64,000 bases of DNA from Hyphomicrobiales bacterium (GTDB lineage Bacteria > Pseudomonadota > Alphaproteobacteria > Rhizobiales > Rhizobiaceae): assembly GCA_900473175.1 (NCBI GenBank), contig UCKM01000010.1, positions 1 to 64,000 of the forward strand. Reading direction: 5' to 3'. The notes under the pieces were generated by a model. That model ran no database searches, was not told the origin of the DNA, and saw only the letters and a program-made list of their open reading frames with translations. Positions 45,837 to 55,544 of the stretch are shown one piece after another. Numbering within the stretch: the stretch's first letter is position 1; the number at the start of each line of letters is the position of its first letter. Made by a program: the position numbers and the translations under genes.

Positions 45837-46979
45837 TTGACGGATCTGCTGCACACCCTCTTCGGTACGCAAAGCGTGTTGATCGGTACGGTATTGCCTT
45901 TTTTGATCGTTCTGACCGTCGTGGTGTTCGTCCATGAGATGGGACACTATCTGGTCGGGCGCTGGTGTGGCATTGGTGTCAAGGCATTCTCGGTAGGCTT
46001 CGGTCCGGAACTCATTGGGTTCAACGACCGCAAGGGCACGCGATGGAAGCTGTGCGCAATTCCGCTCGGTGGCTACGTGAAGTTTGCTGGCGACGAAAGC
46101 GTGACGAGCTCGCCGGCAGCGGCGACCGATGCCATGAGCGCTGAAGAACTTGCGGTTGCCTTCCACACGCAGCCAGTATGGAAACGCGCAGCAACTGTCT
46201 TTGCGGGCCCCGCATTCAACATCCTGCTGACCGTTGCCATTTTTTCCGTTTTCTTTGCTCTCTACGGCAAGATGGTCGCCGATCCGATGGTTGCCGAAGT
46301 CCGTCCAGGCGGCCCGGCGGCTCAAGCCGGGTTTCAGCCCGGCGACCGCTTCCTCAGTGTCAATGGCGACAAGGTTGAAACCTTCGCGGATGTCCAGCGC
46401 ATTGTGTCTTCGCGGGCGGGCGATTCGTTGAGCTTCGTGGTGGAACGCAAGGGGCAGGAGGTTAACCTCACGGCAATACCGGAACTTACCGAACAGAAGG
46501 ATCCGCTCGGAAACACCGTCAAGATCGCGGTGATCGGGGTCGTTAACAATCAGGAACTCGGCAACTTCCGGCGGATTGAATACAGCCCGGTCGAATCAGT
46601 CGTGCAGGCGGTGCGCGAAAGCGGATTCATCATCGCTCGCACGGGCCAGTTTTTTGGTCGATTCTTTGCGGGACGGGAAGACAAGTGTCAACTCGGTGGC
46701 CCGGTCAAGATCGCGACAATGGCAGGGCAGGCCGCAAGTCAGGGCGTTGACTGGTTGATTCAGCTTACGGCCATGCTTTCGATCGGTATCGGTCTGCTCA
46801 ATCTGTTTCCATTGCCGCCACTCGATGGTGGACATCTGATCTTCTATGCTGCGGAAGCGCTTATCGGACGGCCCGTCAGACCTGCAATCCAGGAGATATT
46901 CTTCCGCTTCGGGTTCTTCCTCGTGCTTGGATTCATGGGGTTCGTTATATTCAACGACCTTTTCGCCTGCCGTGGATAA
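45837..46979 (+). CDS. rseP: RIP site-2 metalloprotease RseP
   Basis: A 380-residue membrane metalloprotease: zinc motif FVHEMGHYLVG near the N-terminus, a single clear PDZ region (RPGGPAAQAGFQPGDRFLS), and NLFPLPPLDGGHL near the C-terminus carrying the third ligand. It cleaves anti-sigma factors and signal peptide remnants in the membrane. The start is TTG at 45837 with GGAGG 5 bases upstream. E. coli RseP has two PDZ domains; only one is clear here. Confidence 0.95.
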   Translation: MTDLLHTLFGTQSVLIGTVLPFLIVLTVVVFVHEMGHYLVGRWCGIGVKAFSVGFGPELIGFNDRKGTRWKLCAIPLGGYVKFAGDESVTSSPAAATDAMSAEELAVAFHTQPVWKRAATVFAGPAFNILLTVAIFSVFFALYGKMVADPMVAEVRPGGPAAQAGFQPGDRFLSVNGDKVETFADVQRIVSSRAGDSLSFVVERKGQEVNLTAIPELTEQKDPLGNTVKIAVIGVVNNQELGNFRRIEYSPVESVVQAVRESGFIIARTGQFFGRFFAGREDKCQLGGPVKIATMAGQAASQGVDWLIQLTAMLSIGIGLLNLFPLPPLDGGHLIFYAAEALIGRPVRPAIQEIFFRFGFFLVLGFMGFVIFNDLFACRG

Positions 46980-47054
46980 AAAATTAAACATTGATGAAAA
47001 TTAGAGGCTTGCGCTGGCAAACAGATATGATCTGTTTACTATAAGGCCTTAATG

Positions 47055-47074
47055 GCGTGGCAGGGATGCCACGC
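47055..47074 (+). terminator. hairpin between rseP and bamA
   Basis: GCGTGGCA (47055-47062), loop GGGA, TGCCACGC (47067-47074), then TTTCGTG: a perfect 8-base-pair stem 75 bases after rseP. The rest of the 228-base gap shows no gene; it probably contains the bamA promoter. Confidence 0.55.
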
Positions 47075-47207
47075 TTTCGTGTGAAGTAAACAGATTTTAA
47101 CCGTAAGCCTTGCGTGTATGTAAAAACCGGTTATGACGGTGTGCGAGTAAGTGCTTAGTCCGGGGATCTCGCCCGGGGACAACGAGAAACAAAGGTTCAG
47201 TAGGCCT

Positions 47208-49580
47208 ATGGCGGCAAGTTCAAGATTTGTTGGTGCAGCGTCGGCGCTCGCCATCTCAGCGGCGCTGGTGAGTTCCGGGGCAATTGTTACTACGGTAGCA
47301 GGCGTAACAGCAGCGCAAGCAGCAACGGTCAGCCGCATTGAAGTACGTGGCAACACACGCGTGGACGCCCAAACGGTTCGCGACAATCTGGGCATCACGC
47401 CTGGCAAACCTTTTTCCAATGCGGACATCGACGCCGCTACCAAGCGCCTGTTCAATACGGGCCTGTTCAGCGATGTGCGCATCAGCCAGTCAGGCGGTAC
47501 GTTGGTGGTTCAGGTTTCGGAACATCAAGTCGTGAATCAGGTGATTTTCCAGGGCAACAAGAAAATCAAGGATCCGGCGCTTCAGAATGCCGTGCAGTTG
47601 AAGCCGCGCGCCGCTTTTGACCAGGCAACTCTTGATTCGGACGTGGAGGCTGTGCGTGCCGCCTACCGTAATGTAGGACGCAGCGATGCAACGGTGAGCG
47701 GCCGTACGATGGATTTGGGTGAGGGGCGCGTTAATGTCGTCTTCGACATCAACGAAGGTGACCGCACCAAGATCGGCAGCATCAATTTTGTTGGTAATCA
47801 GGCGTTTGGCGATCGCCGTCTAAGTGACGTGATTTCCACCAAGCGATCCAATCCGCTGTCCTGGTTGACACGAAATGACGTCTACAGTGAAGATCGTCTG
47901 CGCGCCGACGAAGAGTCGTTGCGGCGCTTCTATTACAATCGGGGCTATGCCGATTTCCGCGTCGTGTCGTCGACGGCGGACCTCGATCCGGCAACCAATA
48001 AGTATACGATCACCATCACTGTTGAAGAGGGTGAGAAATACAAGTTCGGTCCCGTGCAGATCGAAAGCTCGGTTGAAGGTGTGGATACGGCGCCGCTGAA
48101 TGGTCTTGTTAAGACCAAGGAAGGCGATACATACAGCGCCAAGGAAGTCGAAGACTCAATTATCAAGGTTTCCGAAAGGGTAGCCGGTCAAGGATACGCC
48201 TTCGCCAAGGTCGAACCGCGCGGTGACCGCAATTTCGAGAATCACACGATTTCCGTTACATATGCAATTGACCAAGGCCCGCGCGCCTATGTCGAGCGCA
48301 TCGAAATTCGTGGTAACGAAAAGACCCGCGATTTCGTCATTCGCCGCGAATTCGATGTCAGCGAGGGCGACGCCTTCAATCAGGTTCTTATCCAGCGCGC
48401 CAAGCGCCGGCTCGAAAAGCTTGATTTCTTCACCACCGTCAACATTTCGACCGCTCCTGGTTCGCAGCCGGATCAGGTAATCCTCGTGGTCGACGTGGTC
48501 GAGAAGTCGACCGGTGAGTTCTCGATCGGTGGCGGTTACACGACCGGTGGCGAAACTCCGGGACCGACCGTGGAAGGCTCGATTACAGAGCGCAACTTCC
48601 TCGGGCGCGGGCAGTACGTCCGTCTGGCTGCCGGCGCTGGCCTCGACAACAACCGCTCCTATTCGCTGTCGTTCACCGAGCCTTACTTCCTCGGTCAGCG
48701 CATCGCGGCCGGTTTCGATATCTTTAAGCGCCAGTCAGGTGTGAGTGATAAGTACGACACTGATGTCGTGGGCGGTACGATCCGATTCGGACTGCCGATC
48801 ACAGAAGCCTTGACGGCCGGTGTTGCCTACAACCTCACGCGCGAAGAGTACGATATCTCCGATGCCGCAAAGAATCCTGACGGTACGCCCAATCTTAACG
48901 AGATTTCGCAAGCTTTTGCTGACGCCGCAGAGCAAAGCCCGTGGATCAAGTCATCCGTAAGCTGGTCGCTGACCTATAACACGATCGATGATACGAAGAA
49001 TCCGCATGACGGTATCTACGCCAAGTTCAATCAGGAATATGCGGGTATTGGTGGTGACGCCAACTTCCTGAAGACTACGTTCAAAGGCCAGTACTACAAG
49101 ACGTTGTCCGATGAGATGGACATTGTAGGACTGTTGGGTGTCGGTGCAGGTTATATTGCCGGCTTTGGCGACGAAGACTTGCGTGTATTCGATATGTTCA
49201 AGAACAACTCGGAAATGATCCGCGGCTTCAAATATGCTGGTATCGGTCCGCGTGACACCAGTGTTGCGGATGCGAAGGGAAGTTTCCTTGGTGGTACAAC
49301 TTATTTCAATGCGAGTGCGGAAACACAGTTCCCGATGCCCGTGATACCTGAAAGCCTCGGCATTCGTGGTGCGCTCTTTGCGGATGCGGCAACGCTTTAC
49401 GGAAACGACCTTCCGGAAGCACAGGGTACGACAGGTTCAGAATGGCGTGCATCCGTCGGCGCGAGTATCATGTGGGCGTCTCCATTCGGTCCATTGCGCT
49501 TCGACTATGCTGTACCAGTCAAGAAAGTTGATGGCGATCAGGAGCAGAACTTCAACTTCGGCATGTCGAGCAAATTCTGA
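47208..49580 (+). CDS. bamA: outer membrane protein assembly factor BamA
   Basis: About 790 residues: signal peptide ending AQA before ATVSRIEVRGN, five POTRA repeats (each opening with a pattern such as RIEVRGN, QVIFQGN, SINFVGN, PVQIESS, RIEIRGN), and a beta-barrel ending in FNFGMSSKF with the terminal aromatic residue needed for membrane insertion. It folds outer membrane proteins. The ATG at 47208 opens the signal peptide; the longer GTG frame from 47151 adds untypical residues. Confidence 0.97.
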   Translation: MAASSRFVGAASALAISAALVSSGAIVTTVAGVTAAQAATVSRIEVRGNTRVDAQTVRDNLGITPGKPFSNADIDAATKRLFNTGLFSDVRISQSGGTLVVQVSEHQVVNQVIFQGNKKIKDPALQNAVQLKPRAAFDQATLDSDVEAVRAAYRNVGRSDATVSGRTMDLGEGRVNVVFDINEGDRTKIGSINFVGNQAFGDRRLSDVISTKRSNPLSWLTRNDVYSEDRLRADEESLRRFYYNRGYADFRVVSSTADLDPATNKYTITITVEEGEKYKFGPVQIESSVEGVDTAPLNGLVKTKEGDTYSAKEVEDSIIKVSERVAGQGYAFAKVEPRGDRNFENHTISVTYAIDQGPRAYVERIEIRGNEKTRDFVIRREFDVSEGDAFNQVLIQRAKRRLEKLDFFTTVNISTAPGSQPDQVILVVDVVEKSTGEFSIGGGYTTGGETPGPTVEGSITERNFLGRGQYVRLAAGAGLDNNRSYSLSFTEPYFLGQRIAAGFDIFKRQSGVSDKYDTDVVGGTIRFGLPITEALTAGVAYNLTREEYDISDAAKNPDGTPNLNEISQAFADAAEQSPWIKSSVSWSLTYNTIDDTKNPHDGIYAKFNQEYAGIGGDANFLKTTFKGQYYKTLSDEMDIVGLLGVGAGYIAGFGDEDLRVFDMFKNNSEMIRGFKYAGIGPRDTSVADAKGSFLGGTTYFNASAETQFPMPVIPESLGIRGALFADAATLYGNDLPEAQGTTGSEWRASVGASIMWASPFGPLRFDYAVPVKKVDGDQEQNFNFGMSSKF

Positions 49581-49593
49581 TAGATTGCTGACC

Positions 49594-49623
49594 TCCCGGG
49601 GGAGCAAGTTTCCCCGGGGGAGA
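49594..49623 (+). other. GC-rich inverted repeat between bamA and lpxD
   Basis: CTCCCGGGGGAG (itself palindromic, from 49594) and TTCCCCGGGGGAG face each other around GCAAG, allowing alternative GC-rich hairpins directly before lpxD. The lpxD ribosome site lies in the 3' half (GGGGGAGAAAG), so folding might modulate its translation. Confidence 0.4.
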
Positions 49624-49633
49624 AAGTTAGTCG

Positions 49634-50689
49634 ATGGCCGATCCGATATTTTATGAGCCACTGCTGAACGTGACTGTTGGTCAGATCGCCGATCTGACCA
49701 ACGGCGTTCTTGTGGACAGTTCCCTGGCAAATCGGCCCGTAACGCGGCTGGCATCACTCTCGGATGCAGGCCCGGATGCCCTTGTCTTCATCGAAAGCAA
49801 AAAGCATAGTCAGAACCTCGCTGGTCTGAAGGCCGCGGGTGTATTGTGCACTGACGACATCAAGTCGAGCATTCCCAAGAAAGTGGCGATCATTGTCACG
49901 CGGCACCCGCAACAGGATTTCGCTGCTGTTGGGCGCGCACTATATCCGAATGCGGTCAATGCCCATTTGTGGAGCGGGCAGGCCGGCGTTTCGCCGCATG
50001 CCATTGTCGATGCAAGTGCTGAAATCGAAGATGGTGTAACAATTGAGCCCGGAGCAATTATCGGGAGCAAGGTTTCTATTGGTTCCGGTACGGTAATTGC
50101 CGCCAACGTCGTCATTGGAAACGGCTGCAAGATCGGTCGGGACTGCTATGTAGCTCCGAACTCGTCAATTCAGTATGCGTTTCTCGGCAACCGTGTCTTG
50201 CTGCATCCAGGTGTGCGCATTGGCCAGGATGGATTTGGCTACGTATCGGGCAAGGCTGGCCTTGAAAAGATGCCTCAGCTTGGACGAGTGATTATCCAGG
50301 ACAATGTCGAGATCGGTGCAAACACTACGGTCGATCGGGGCGCCCTGGCCGACACGATCATCGGCGAAGGCACGAAAATCGACAATCTCGTGCAGATTGC
50401 CCACAATGTCCGCATTGGTCGCCATTGTGTCATCGCTGCGCAGTGTGGCATCGCCGGCAGCGTGGTCCTTGGTGATATGACAATGTTGGGGGGAAGCGTC
50501 GGCATCGCGGACCATGTGAACATCGGATCGCGCGTCGAGATTGCAGCGGCGAGCGGTGTAATGAACGATATTCCGGATGGCGAAAGGTGGGCGGGTGCAC
50601 CTGCCCAGCCATTCAAGCAGTGGTTCCGTGAAATCGCAAGCGTGCGCGCGATGACCAGAACCAAGAAGGAGAATAATGACGATGAGTGA
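49634..50689 (+). CDS. lpxD: UDP-3-O-(3-hydroxyacyl)glucosamine N-acyltransferase
   Basis: A 351-residue left-handed beta-helix acyltransferase with many hexapeptide repeats (for example [19 protein letters not shown]) and the active-site His region [20 protein letters not shown]-terminal uridine-binding domain begins [11 protein letters not shown]. It N-acylates UDP-3-O-acylglucosamine in lipid A synthesis. It overlaps fabZ by 14 bases. Confidence 0.97.
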   Translation: MADPIFYEPLLNVTVGQIADLTNGVLVDSSLANRPVTRLASLSDAGPDALVFIESKKHSQNLAGLKAAGVLCTDDIKSSIPKKVAIIVTRHPQQDFAAVGRALYPNAVNAHLWSGQAGVSPHAIVDASAEIEDGVTIEPGAIIGSKVSIGSGTVIAANVVIGNGCKIGRDCYVAPNSSIQYAFLGNRVLLHPGVRIGQDGFGYVSGKAGLEKMPQLGRVIIQDNVEIGANTTVDRGALADTIIGEGTKIDNLVQIAHNVRIGRHCVIAAQCGIAGSVVLGDMTMLGGSVGIADHVNIGSRVEIAAASGVMNDIPDGERWAGAPAQPFKQWFREIASVRAMTRTKKENNDDE

Positions 50690-51167
50690 CAGTGTGAAAC
50701 CGGATAGCCTTGGGGTGGCCGACATCCAAAAGATTCTGGCGAACCTGCCGCACCGTTACCCTTTCCTTCTGATCGATCGCATCGTCGATATTGACCGCGA
50801 TGTTTCGGCCACCGGCATCAAAAATGTGTCCATCAATGAGCCGCATTTTTCCGGCCATTTCCCGGAACTGCCGATCATGCCGGGCGTGCTGATCATTGAA
50901 GCAATGGCGCAGACGGCGGGGGCGATCGTTCTCTTTCATAATGGCAGCGGCAAACCCGGCAAGGTCTTCTTCATGACTATCGACAATGCCAAGTTCCGAA
51001 AGCCTGTGGTTCCTGGCGATCAACTCAAATTGCACGTGACGAAGCTGAAGCAACGCGGCAATATCCATAAGTATGGGTGCATCGCGGAGGTTGACGGCTT
51101 CAAGGTCGCCGAAGCCGAAGTCGCGGCCATGGTTAGCTTTCCTGACGAAGACGAGACCGGGGCCTGA
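50676..51167 (+). CDS. fabZ: 3-hydroxyacyl-ACP dehydratase FabZ
   Basis: A 163-residue hot-dog dehydratase: [17 protein letters not shown] with catalytic His, and [21 protein letters not shown] with Gly-His-Phe-Pro and the catalytic Glu. It dehydrates 3-hydroxyacyl-ACP, competing with LpxA for substrate. The overlap with lpxD and lpxA indicates one operon. ATG at 50676 or 50682; AAGGAG lies 4 or 10 bases upstream respectively. Confidence 0.97.
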   Translation: MTMSDSVKPDSLGVADIQKILANLPHRYPFLLIDRIVDIDRDVSATGIKNVSINEPHFSGHFPELPIMPGVLIIEAMAQTAGAIVLFHNGSGKPGKVFFMTIDNAKFRKPVVPGDQLKLHVTKLKQRGNIHKYGCIAEVDGFKVAEAEVAAMVSFPDEDETGA

Positions 51168-52000
51168 TGTCCGTTTCCACCATTCACCCGACTTCCATCA
51201 TCGAACAGGGCGCAACAATCGGGGACAGGGTAAGCATCGGTCCGTTCTGCCATGTGGGCTCTGAGGCCGTTATTGGCGATGATGTCGAGCTTATCAGTCA
51301 CGTCGTGATCATGGGACCGACCACCCTTGGAAGTAACTCCAAGGTCTACCCCAATGCGGTTCTGGGCGGCGATCCGCAGAACACGAAACACAAGGGCGGC
51401 CATACGACATTGATCATCGGCAGGAACTGCGTGATCCGCGAAGGGGTTACTATGCATCGCGGCACCGACGGCAGTCGCGGCGTGACGACCGTGGGCGATA
51501 ATTGCATGTTTCTGGCCTATGCGCATGTGGCGCACGACTGCATCATCGGGGACAACGTCACCTTCTCGAACAATGTGATGATCGGTGGTCACGTGACCAT
51601 TGGCAACAATGTGATCATTGGCGGTGGTGCGGGCATCCATCAGTTCGTGCGCGTCGGGCATCACGCCTTCATTGGCGGGCTCGCAGCCTTGGCAAGTGAT
51701 CTCGTGCCGTACGGCATGGCAATAGGTAACCACGCCTATCTTGGTGGATTGAATATCATCGGCATGAAGCGTTCAGGCATGGCGCGACCAGAAATCCACA
51801 ATCTTCGCCACGCCGTTCGCATGCTTTTCGACCGGACCAAGTCGATCAAGAACCGCGCCGACGACGTTCGTGTTGCGTTTCCGGGTTCAGCCGCCGTCGT
51901 CGATCTGGTCGACTTCATTACCACGGATACCAAGCGCGCCTATTGCACGCCGCCACTCGATTCCGCAATCGAGATCAGCGACAGTGACGACAACAGCTAA
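51167..52000 (+). CDS. lpxA: UDP-N-acetylglucosamine acyltransferase
   Basis: A 277-residue left-handed beta-helix protein: IHPTSIIEQGATIGDRVSIG, LGGDPQNTKHKGG, and MHRGTDGSRGVTTVG with AYAHVAHDCIIG holding the catalytic His. It adds the 3-hydroxyacyl chain to UDP-GlcNAc, first step of lipid A. It overlaps the fabZ stop (TGATG) and its 3' end overlaps lpxI. Confidence 0.97.
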   Translation: MSVSTIHPTSIIEQGATIGDRVSIGPFCHVGSEAVIGDDVELISHVVIMGPTTLGSNSKVYPNAVLGGDPQNTKHKGGHTTLIIGRNCVIREGVTMHRGTDGSRGVTTVGDNCMFLAYAHVAHDCIIGDNVTFSNNVMIGGHVTIGNNVIIGGGAGIHQFVRVGHHAFIGGLAALASDLVPYGMAIGNHAYLGGLNIIGMKRSGMARPEIHNLRHAVRMLFDRTKSIKNRADDVRVAFPGSAAVVDLVDFITTDTKRAYCTPPLDSAIEISDSDDNS

Positions 52001-52877
52001 GACGGCGCCCAAGGATGCGTCTTCCCGAGCTATTTCGGGCAGGACGGCAATTGTTGCGGGCAATGGATCCCTGCCTGTGGCCGTTGCCGAAAGCTTGCGC
52101 AAGCTGGGCGGCAATCCATTAATCGTCGCGATCAAGGGGGAGGCCGAGCCGGCGCTCTATCAGGGAGAGCATGCGGAGATTTCCATTGTGGAGCTTGGCG
52201 GTCTTGTCAAGATTTTGAAAGCCGAGGGCATTTCGAATGTTGTTCTTGCCGGCGGTATTCGGCACCGGCCCGAGTTTCGCGCGGCACTCAGGCCGGGAAA
52301 CGGCAATCTCGTCGCGCTCTATCGATTTCTGCGGGCATTCCGCCTCGGTGACGACGGTTTGCTGCGCGCAGTGATCGCCACCATTGAATCCTATGGTTTC
52401 CGCGTCGTAGGCGCGCATGAGATCGTCCCGGACATTCTGGCACCTACTCCAAGCACCATTACGCGCAAACGAGCCGATCAGGACAGCATTGCGAACATGC
52501 AGGCGGCCCGAAGGGCTGCGACCATGATTGGATCGCTCGATATTGGCCAGGCTGCGATCGCCGTGGGTGGCCGTGTGGTGGCTCTGGAGGGCGTGGAGGG
52601 CACAGATGCGATGTTGCAGCGTGTGGCAGAACTGCGGCTTGCCAAGCGCATAAACCGCAAGGGAGGTGTACTCGTCAAATGCGCCAAGCCACAGCAGGAG
52701 GTGCGCGCCGACTTGCCTGCAATCGGAATCAGCACGGTCGAAAATGCGGTAAAGGCCGGTTTGAAAGGTATTGCAATCGAGGCTGGCCGCACGCTGATCC
52801 TTGGTTATGAGGAGACGATTGCCGCGGCCGACAAGTCTGGCCTGTTCATTGAGACATTTGCTCAGGAGGCGTGTTGA
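51984..52877 (+). CDS. lpxI: UDP-2,3-diacylglucosamine pyrophosphatase LpxI
   Basis: About 297 residues of the LpxI family (DUF1009): RTAIVAGNGSLPVAVAESL at the N-terminal sub-domain and GGRVVALEGVEGTDAMLQR in the catalytic half. LpxI replaces LpxH in alphaproteobacteria, hydrolysing UDP-diacylglucosamine to lipid X. The start is inferred as GTG at 51984, inside the lpxA end; a longer frame lies within lpxA. Confidence 0.94.
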   Translation: MTTTAKTAPKDASSRAISGRTAIVAGNGSLPVAVAESLRKLGGNPLIVAIKGEAEPALYQGEHAEISIVELGGLVKILKAEGISNVVLAGGIRHRPEFRAALRPGNGNLVALYRFLRAFRLGDDGLLRAVIATIESYGFRVVGAHEIVPDILAPTPSTITRKRADQDSIANMQAARRAATMIGSLDIGQAAIAVGGRVVALEGVEGTDAMLQRVAELRLAKRINRKGGVLVKCAKPQQEVRADLPAIGISTVENAVKAGLKGIAIEAGRTLILGYEETIAAADKSGLFIETFAQEAC

Positions 52878-54049
52878 TGGCGGGCAGAGGGCCACTGCGC
52901 CTCGCGATCGTCACGGGCGAAGAGTCCGGCGACCTGCTTGGGGCGGATCTGGTTCAGGCCTTGCGACGTGAATATCGAGGTGACGTGACGTTGATGGGCG
53001 TCGGTGGTGAACACCTTGCCGCGTTGGGGCTGGACAGCCTGTTCGATCAGCACGAGATCGCCCTTGTCGGACTGAGTGCGATCGTCAGCAAATTGCCGCA
53101 GCTCATCCGCCGTATATCGCAGCTTTCAAAAGCCATCATTGCCGCGAAGCCGGATTGTCTGGTGATCATAGACAGTCCGGATTTCACCCATCGCGTCGCG
53201 CGCAAGGTGAGAGCGGCCGACCCATCGATCCCAATCATCAACTATATCAGCCCGTCTGTTTGGGCGTGGCGACCGGAGCGGGCGAAGGCGATGCGCTCCT
53301 ACATCGACCATGTGCTCGTGATCCTGCCTTTCGAGGTTCAGGCATTGCACGATCTGGACGGACCGCCTGCGACCTATGTCGGACATAGGCTCGTTTCGTA
53401 CGCTCCGCTGCTTGAAGCGGCCAAACTTAACCGCGCCCGCGAGGCCGGCCTAGCAAACCGGATGGAAAACAGTCTCGTCGTCCTGCCCGGTTCGCGACGG
53501 TCAGAGGTCACCAGCCTTGCCGAACCGTTCGGTGCTACAATTGCGCTTCTTGCAAGCCGCGGCACGCGGATCAAGGTCACTTTGCCGACCCTGCCAAAGA
53601 TCGAACCGCTCGTTCGACAACTGACTGCGGGCTGGAAAGTTCAGCCTCGCATCGTTGTTGGAGAAGCCGAGCGATTAAAGGCTTTCGCCGAAGCGGATGC
53701 CGCGCTTGCGGCATCAGGGACTGTATCATTGGAACTGGCTCTGGCACGCATCCCTACCGTTCTATCCTACAAACCCGATTGGCTTGCCCGCACCTTCATT
53801 GCTCCGCGCATCAAGATCTGGAGTGCCGCGCTGCCCAATATCATTGCGGACGCGCCGGTTGTTCCGGAATATTTCAACGAATTCGTGCGGGAAGGATCCC
53901 TTGCACGTCAACTCGAGCAATTGATGATGCCGGGCCACCGGCGCAGCGCACAGCTTCAAAGCTTCGACAAGATTTCCGCTATCATGCAGACTGACCGGCC
54001 GGCGGGTGAAATCGCCGCGGAAAAAGTGCTCGAATTGGCCAAACCTTAA
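52877..54049 (+). CDS. lpxB: lipid-A-disaccharide synthase
   Basis: A 390-residue GT-B glycosyltransferase: LRLAIVTGEESGDLLGADL at the N-terminus, YISPSVWAWRPERAKAM, and VVLPGSRRSEVT in the C-terminal half. It joins lipid X and UDP-diacylglucosamine. The ATG at 52877 overlaps the lpxI stop (TGATG) and has AGGAGG 7 bases upstream. Confidence 0.97.
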   Translation: MAGRGPLRLAIVTGEESGDLLGADLVQALRREYRGDVTLMGVGGEHLAALGLDSLFDQHEIALVGLSAIVSKLPQLIRRISQLSKAIIAAKPDCLVIIDSPDFTHRVARKVRAADPSIPIINYISPSVWAWRPERAKAMRSYIDHVLVILPFEVQALHDLDGPPATYVGHRLVSYAPLLEAAKLNRAREAGLANRMENSLVVLPGSRRSEVTSLAEPFGATIALLASRGTRIKVTLPTLPKIEPLVRQLTAGWKVQPRIVVGEAERLKAFAEADAALAASGTVSLELALARIPTVLSYKPDWLARTFIAPRIKIWSAALPNIIADAPVVPEYFNEFVREGSLARQLEQLMMPGHRRSAQLQSFDKISAIMQTDRPAGEIAAEKVLELAKP

Positions 54050-54060
54050 AACTTGCACTA

Positions 54061-54087
54061 AAAAGGGCGCCTTTAGGCGCCTCTTTT
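54061..54087. terminator. bidirectional terminator between lpxB and gltA
   Basis: AAAAGGGCGCC, loop TTTA, GGCGCCTCTTTT form a GC stem flanked by A and T runs, so it can end transcription from both convergent genes. Confidence 0.88.
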
Positions 54088-54102
54088 GTTGATGGACTAT
54101 GT

Positions 54103-55395
54103 TTATTTACGGTTCTCGACACTGACATAGTCGCGCCGCGTTGCGCCGGTATAAAGCTGGCGAGGGCGGCCGATTTTCTGGTGCGGGTCTTCGATCATCT
54201 CTTTCCACTGTGCAATCCAGCCAACCGTACGGGCCACCGCAAATAGCACGGTAAACATGGTGGTTGGGAAGCCGAGGGCCTTCAAGGTGATGCCGGAATA
54301 GAAATCGACATTCGGATACAGCTTCTTTTCGATGAAATATTCGTCGGTTAGTGCAATCCGCTCCAGTTCCATGGCAACGTCGAGCAATGGATCGTCCTTG
54401 ATGCCGAGTTCAGCCAGAACTTCTTTGGTCGTCTGCTGCATGATCTTGGCGCGCGGGTCATAGTTCTTGTAAACGCGATGACCAAAGCCCATCAAGCGGA
54501 ACGGGTCGTTCTTGTCCTTGGCGCGATTGATGTATTCCGGAATGCGGTCGACCGTACCGATTTCGCCAAGCATCGTCAGTGCTGCCTCATTGGCGCCGCC
54601 GTGAGCAGGGCCCCACAGACATGCAATGCCGGCTGCGATGCAGGCAAACGGGTTTGCACCGGACGAGCCAGCGAGACGAACGGTCGAGGTCGACGCATTC
54701 TGCTCGTGATCGGCGTGGAGAATGAAAATGCGATCCATCGCGCGGGCAAGTACAGGGTTTGGAACATAATCCTCACACGGCACGGCAAAACACATGTGCA
54801 GGAAGTTTGTTGCAAAATCGAGATTGTTCTTCGGGTAAACGAAGGGCTGGCCGATGTGATACTTGTAGGCCATGGCGGCGAGGGTGGGGATCTTCGCGAT
54901 CATGCGGATCGAAGCAACCATGCGCTGATGCGGATCGGAAATATCCGTCGAGTCGTGATAGAACGCGGAGAGCGCGCCAACGCAGCCGACCATGACGGCC
55001 ATGGGGTGTGCGTCGCGACGGAATCCGCTGAAGAAACGCGACATCTGTTCGTGCACCATCGTATGGTGCGTTACGCGGTAGTCAAAGTCCGCCTTCTGAC
55101 TCTTTGTCGGCAATTCACCGTAGAGCAGCAGGTAGCAGGCTTCGAGAAAATCGCCATGTTCGGCCAGTTGTTCGATCGGGTAACCGCGGTGCAGCAAGAT
55201 ACCTTCATCGCCATCGATATAGGTTATCTGCGACTCGCAGGATGCCGTGGATGTAAAGCCGGGATCGTATGTAAAGGCGCCCGTGTTCTTATAAAGTGTT
55301 CCAATGTCCACCACATCAGGTCCAATGGTCCCTTGCCGTATGGGGAGTGAGAACTCGTGACCATTCAGATCGATGTTGACGCTATGTTCAGACAT
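54103..55395 (-). CDS. gltA: type II citrate synthase
   Basis: A 430-residue citrate synthase: [20 protein letters not shown] is replaced here by [15 protein letters not shown] in the N-terminal small domain, with [32 protein letters not shown] (catalytic His), and [18 protein letters not shown] (second His) and the Asp region near the C-terminus. The type II, NADH-sensitive hexameric enzyme is usual in Gram-negatives. It commits acetyl-CoA to the TCA cycle. Confidence 0.98.
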   Translation of the reverse strand: MSEHSVNIDLNGHEFSLPIRQGTIGPDVVDIGTLYKNTGAFTYDPGFTSTASCESQITYIDGDEGILLHRGYPIEQLAEHGDFLEACYLLLYGELPTKSQKADFDYRVTHHTMVHEQMSRFFSGFRRDAHPMAVMVGCVGALSAFYHDSTDISDPHQRMVASIRMIAKIPTLAAMAYKYHIGQPFVYPKNNLDFATNFLHMCFAVPCEDYVPNPVLARAMDRIFILHADHEQNASTSTVRLAGSSGANPFACIAAGIACLWGPAHGGANEAALTMLGEIGTVDRIPEYINRAKDKNDPFRLMGFGHRVYKNYDPRAKIMQQTTKEVLAELGIKDDPLLDVAMELERIALTDEYFIEKKLYPNVDFYSGITLKALGFPTTMFTVLFAVARTVGWIAQWKEMIEDPHQKIGRPRQLYTGATRRDYVSVENRK

Positions 55396-55418
55396 TGCCG
55401 TTCCTTTCTTGCTTCAGC

Positions 55419-55437
55419 TTGCGCTGATCCAGCGCAA
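55419..55437 (-). other. hairpin in the gltA leader
   Basis: TTGCGCTG and CAGCGCAA pair perfectly around a 3-base loop, 24 bases upstream of the gltA start in transcript direction. A smaller CCTC/GAGG stem lies at 55447-55458. Function unknown; a leader control element is possible. Confidence 0.4.
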
Positions 55438-55544
55438 AACCGCCTGCCTCAAGCGAGGTCGTAATCATGAATTTCTCAGGCACGACACCGTACTCGAAAG
55501 GCACGATGTTGCAATGCAAAAAATGCACCCAAACCGGCCTGTAT

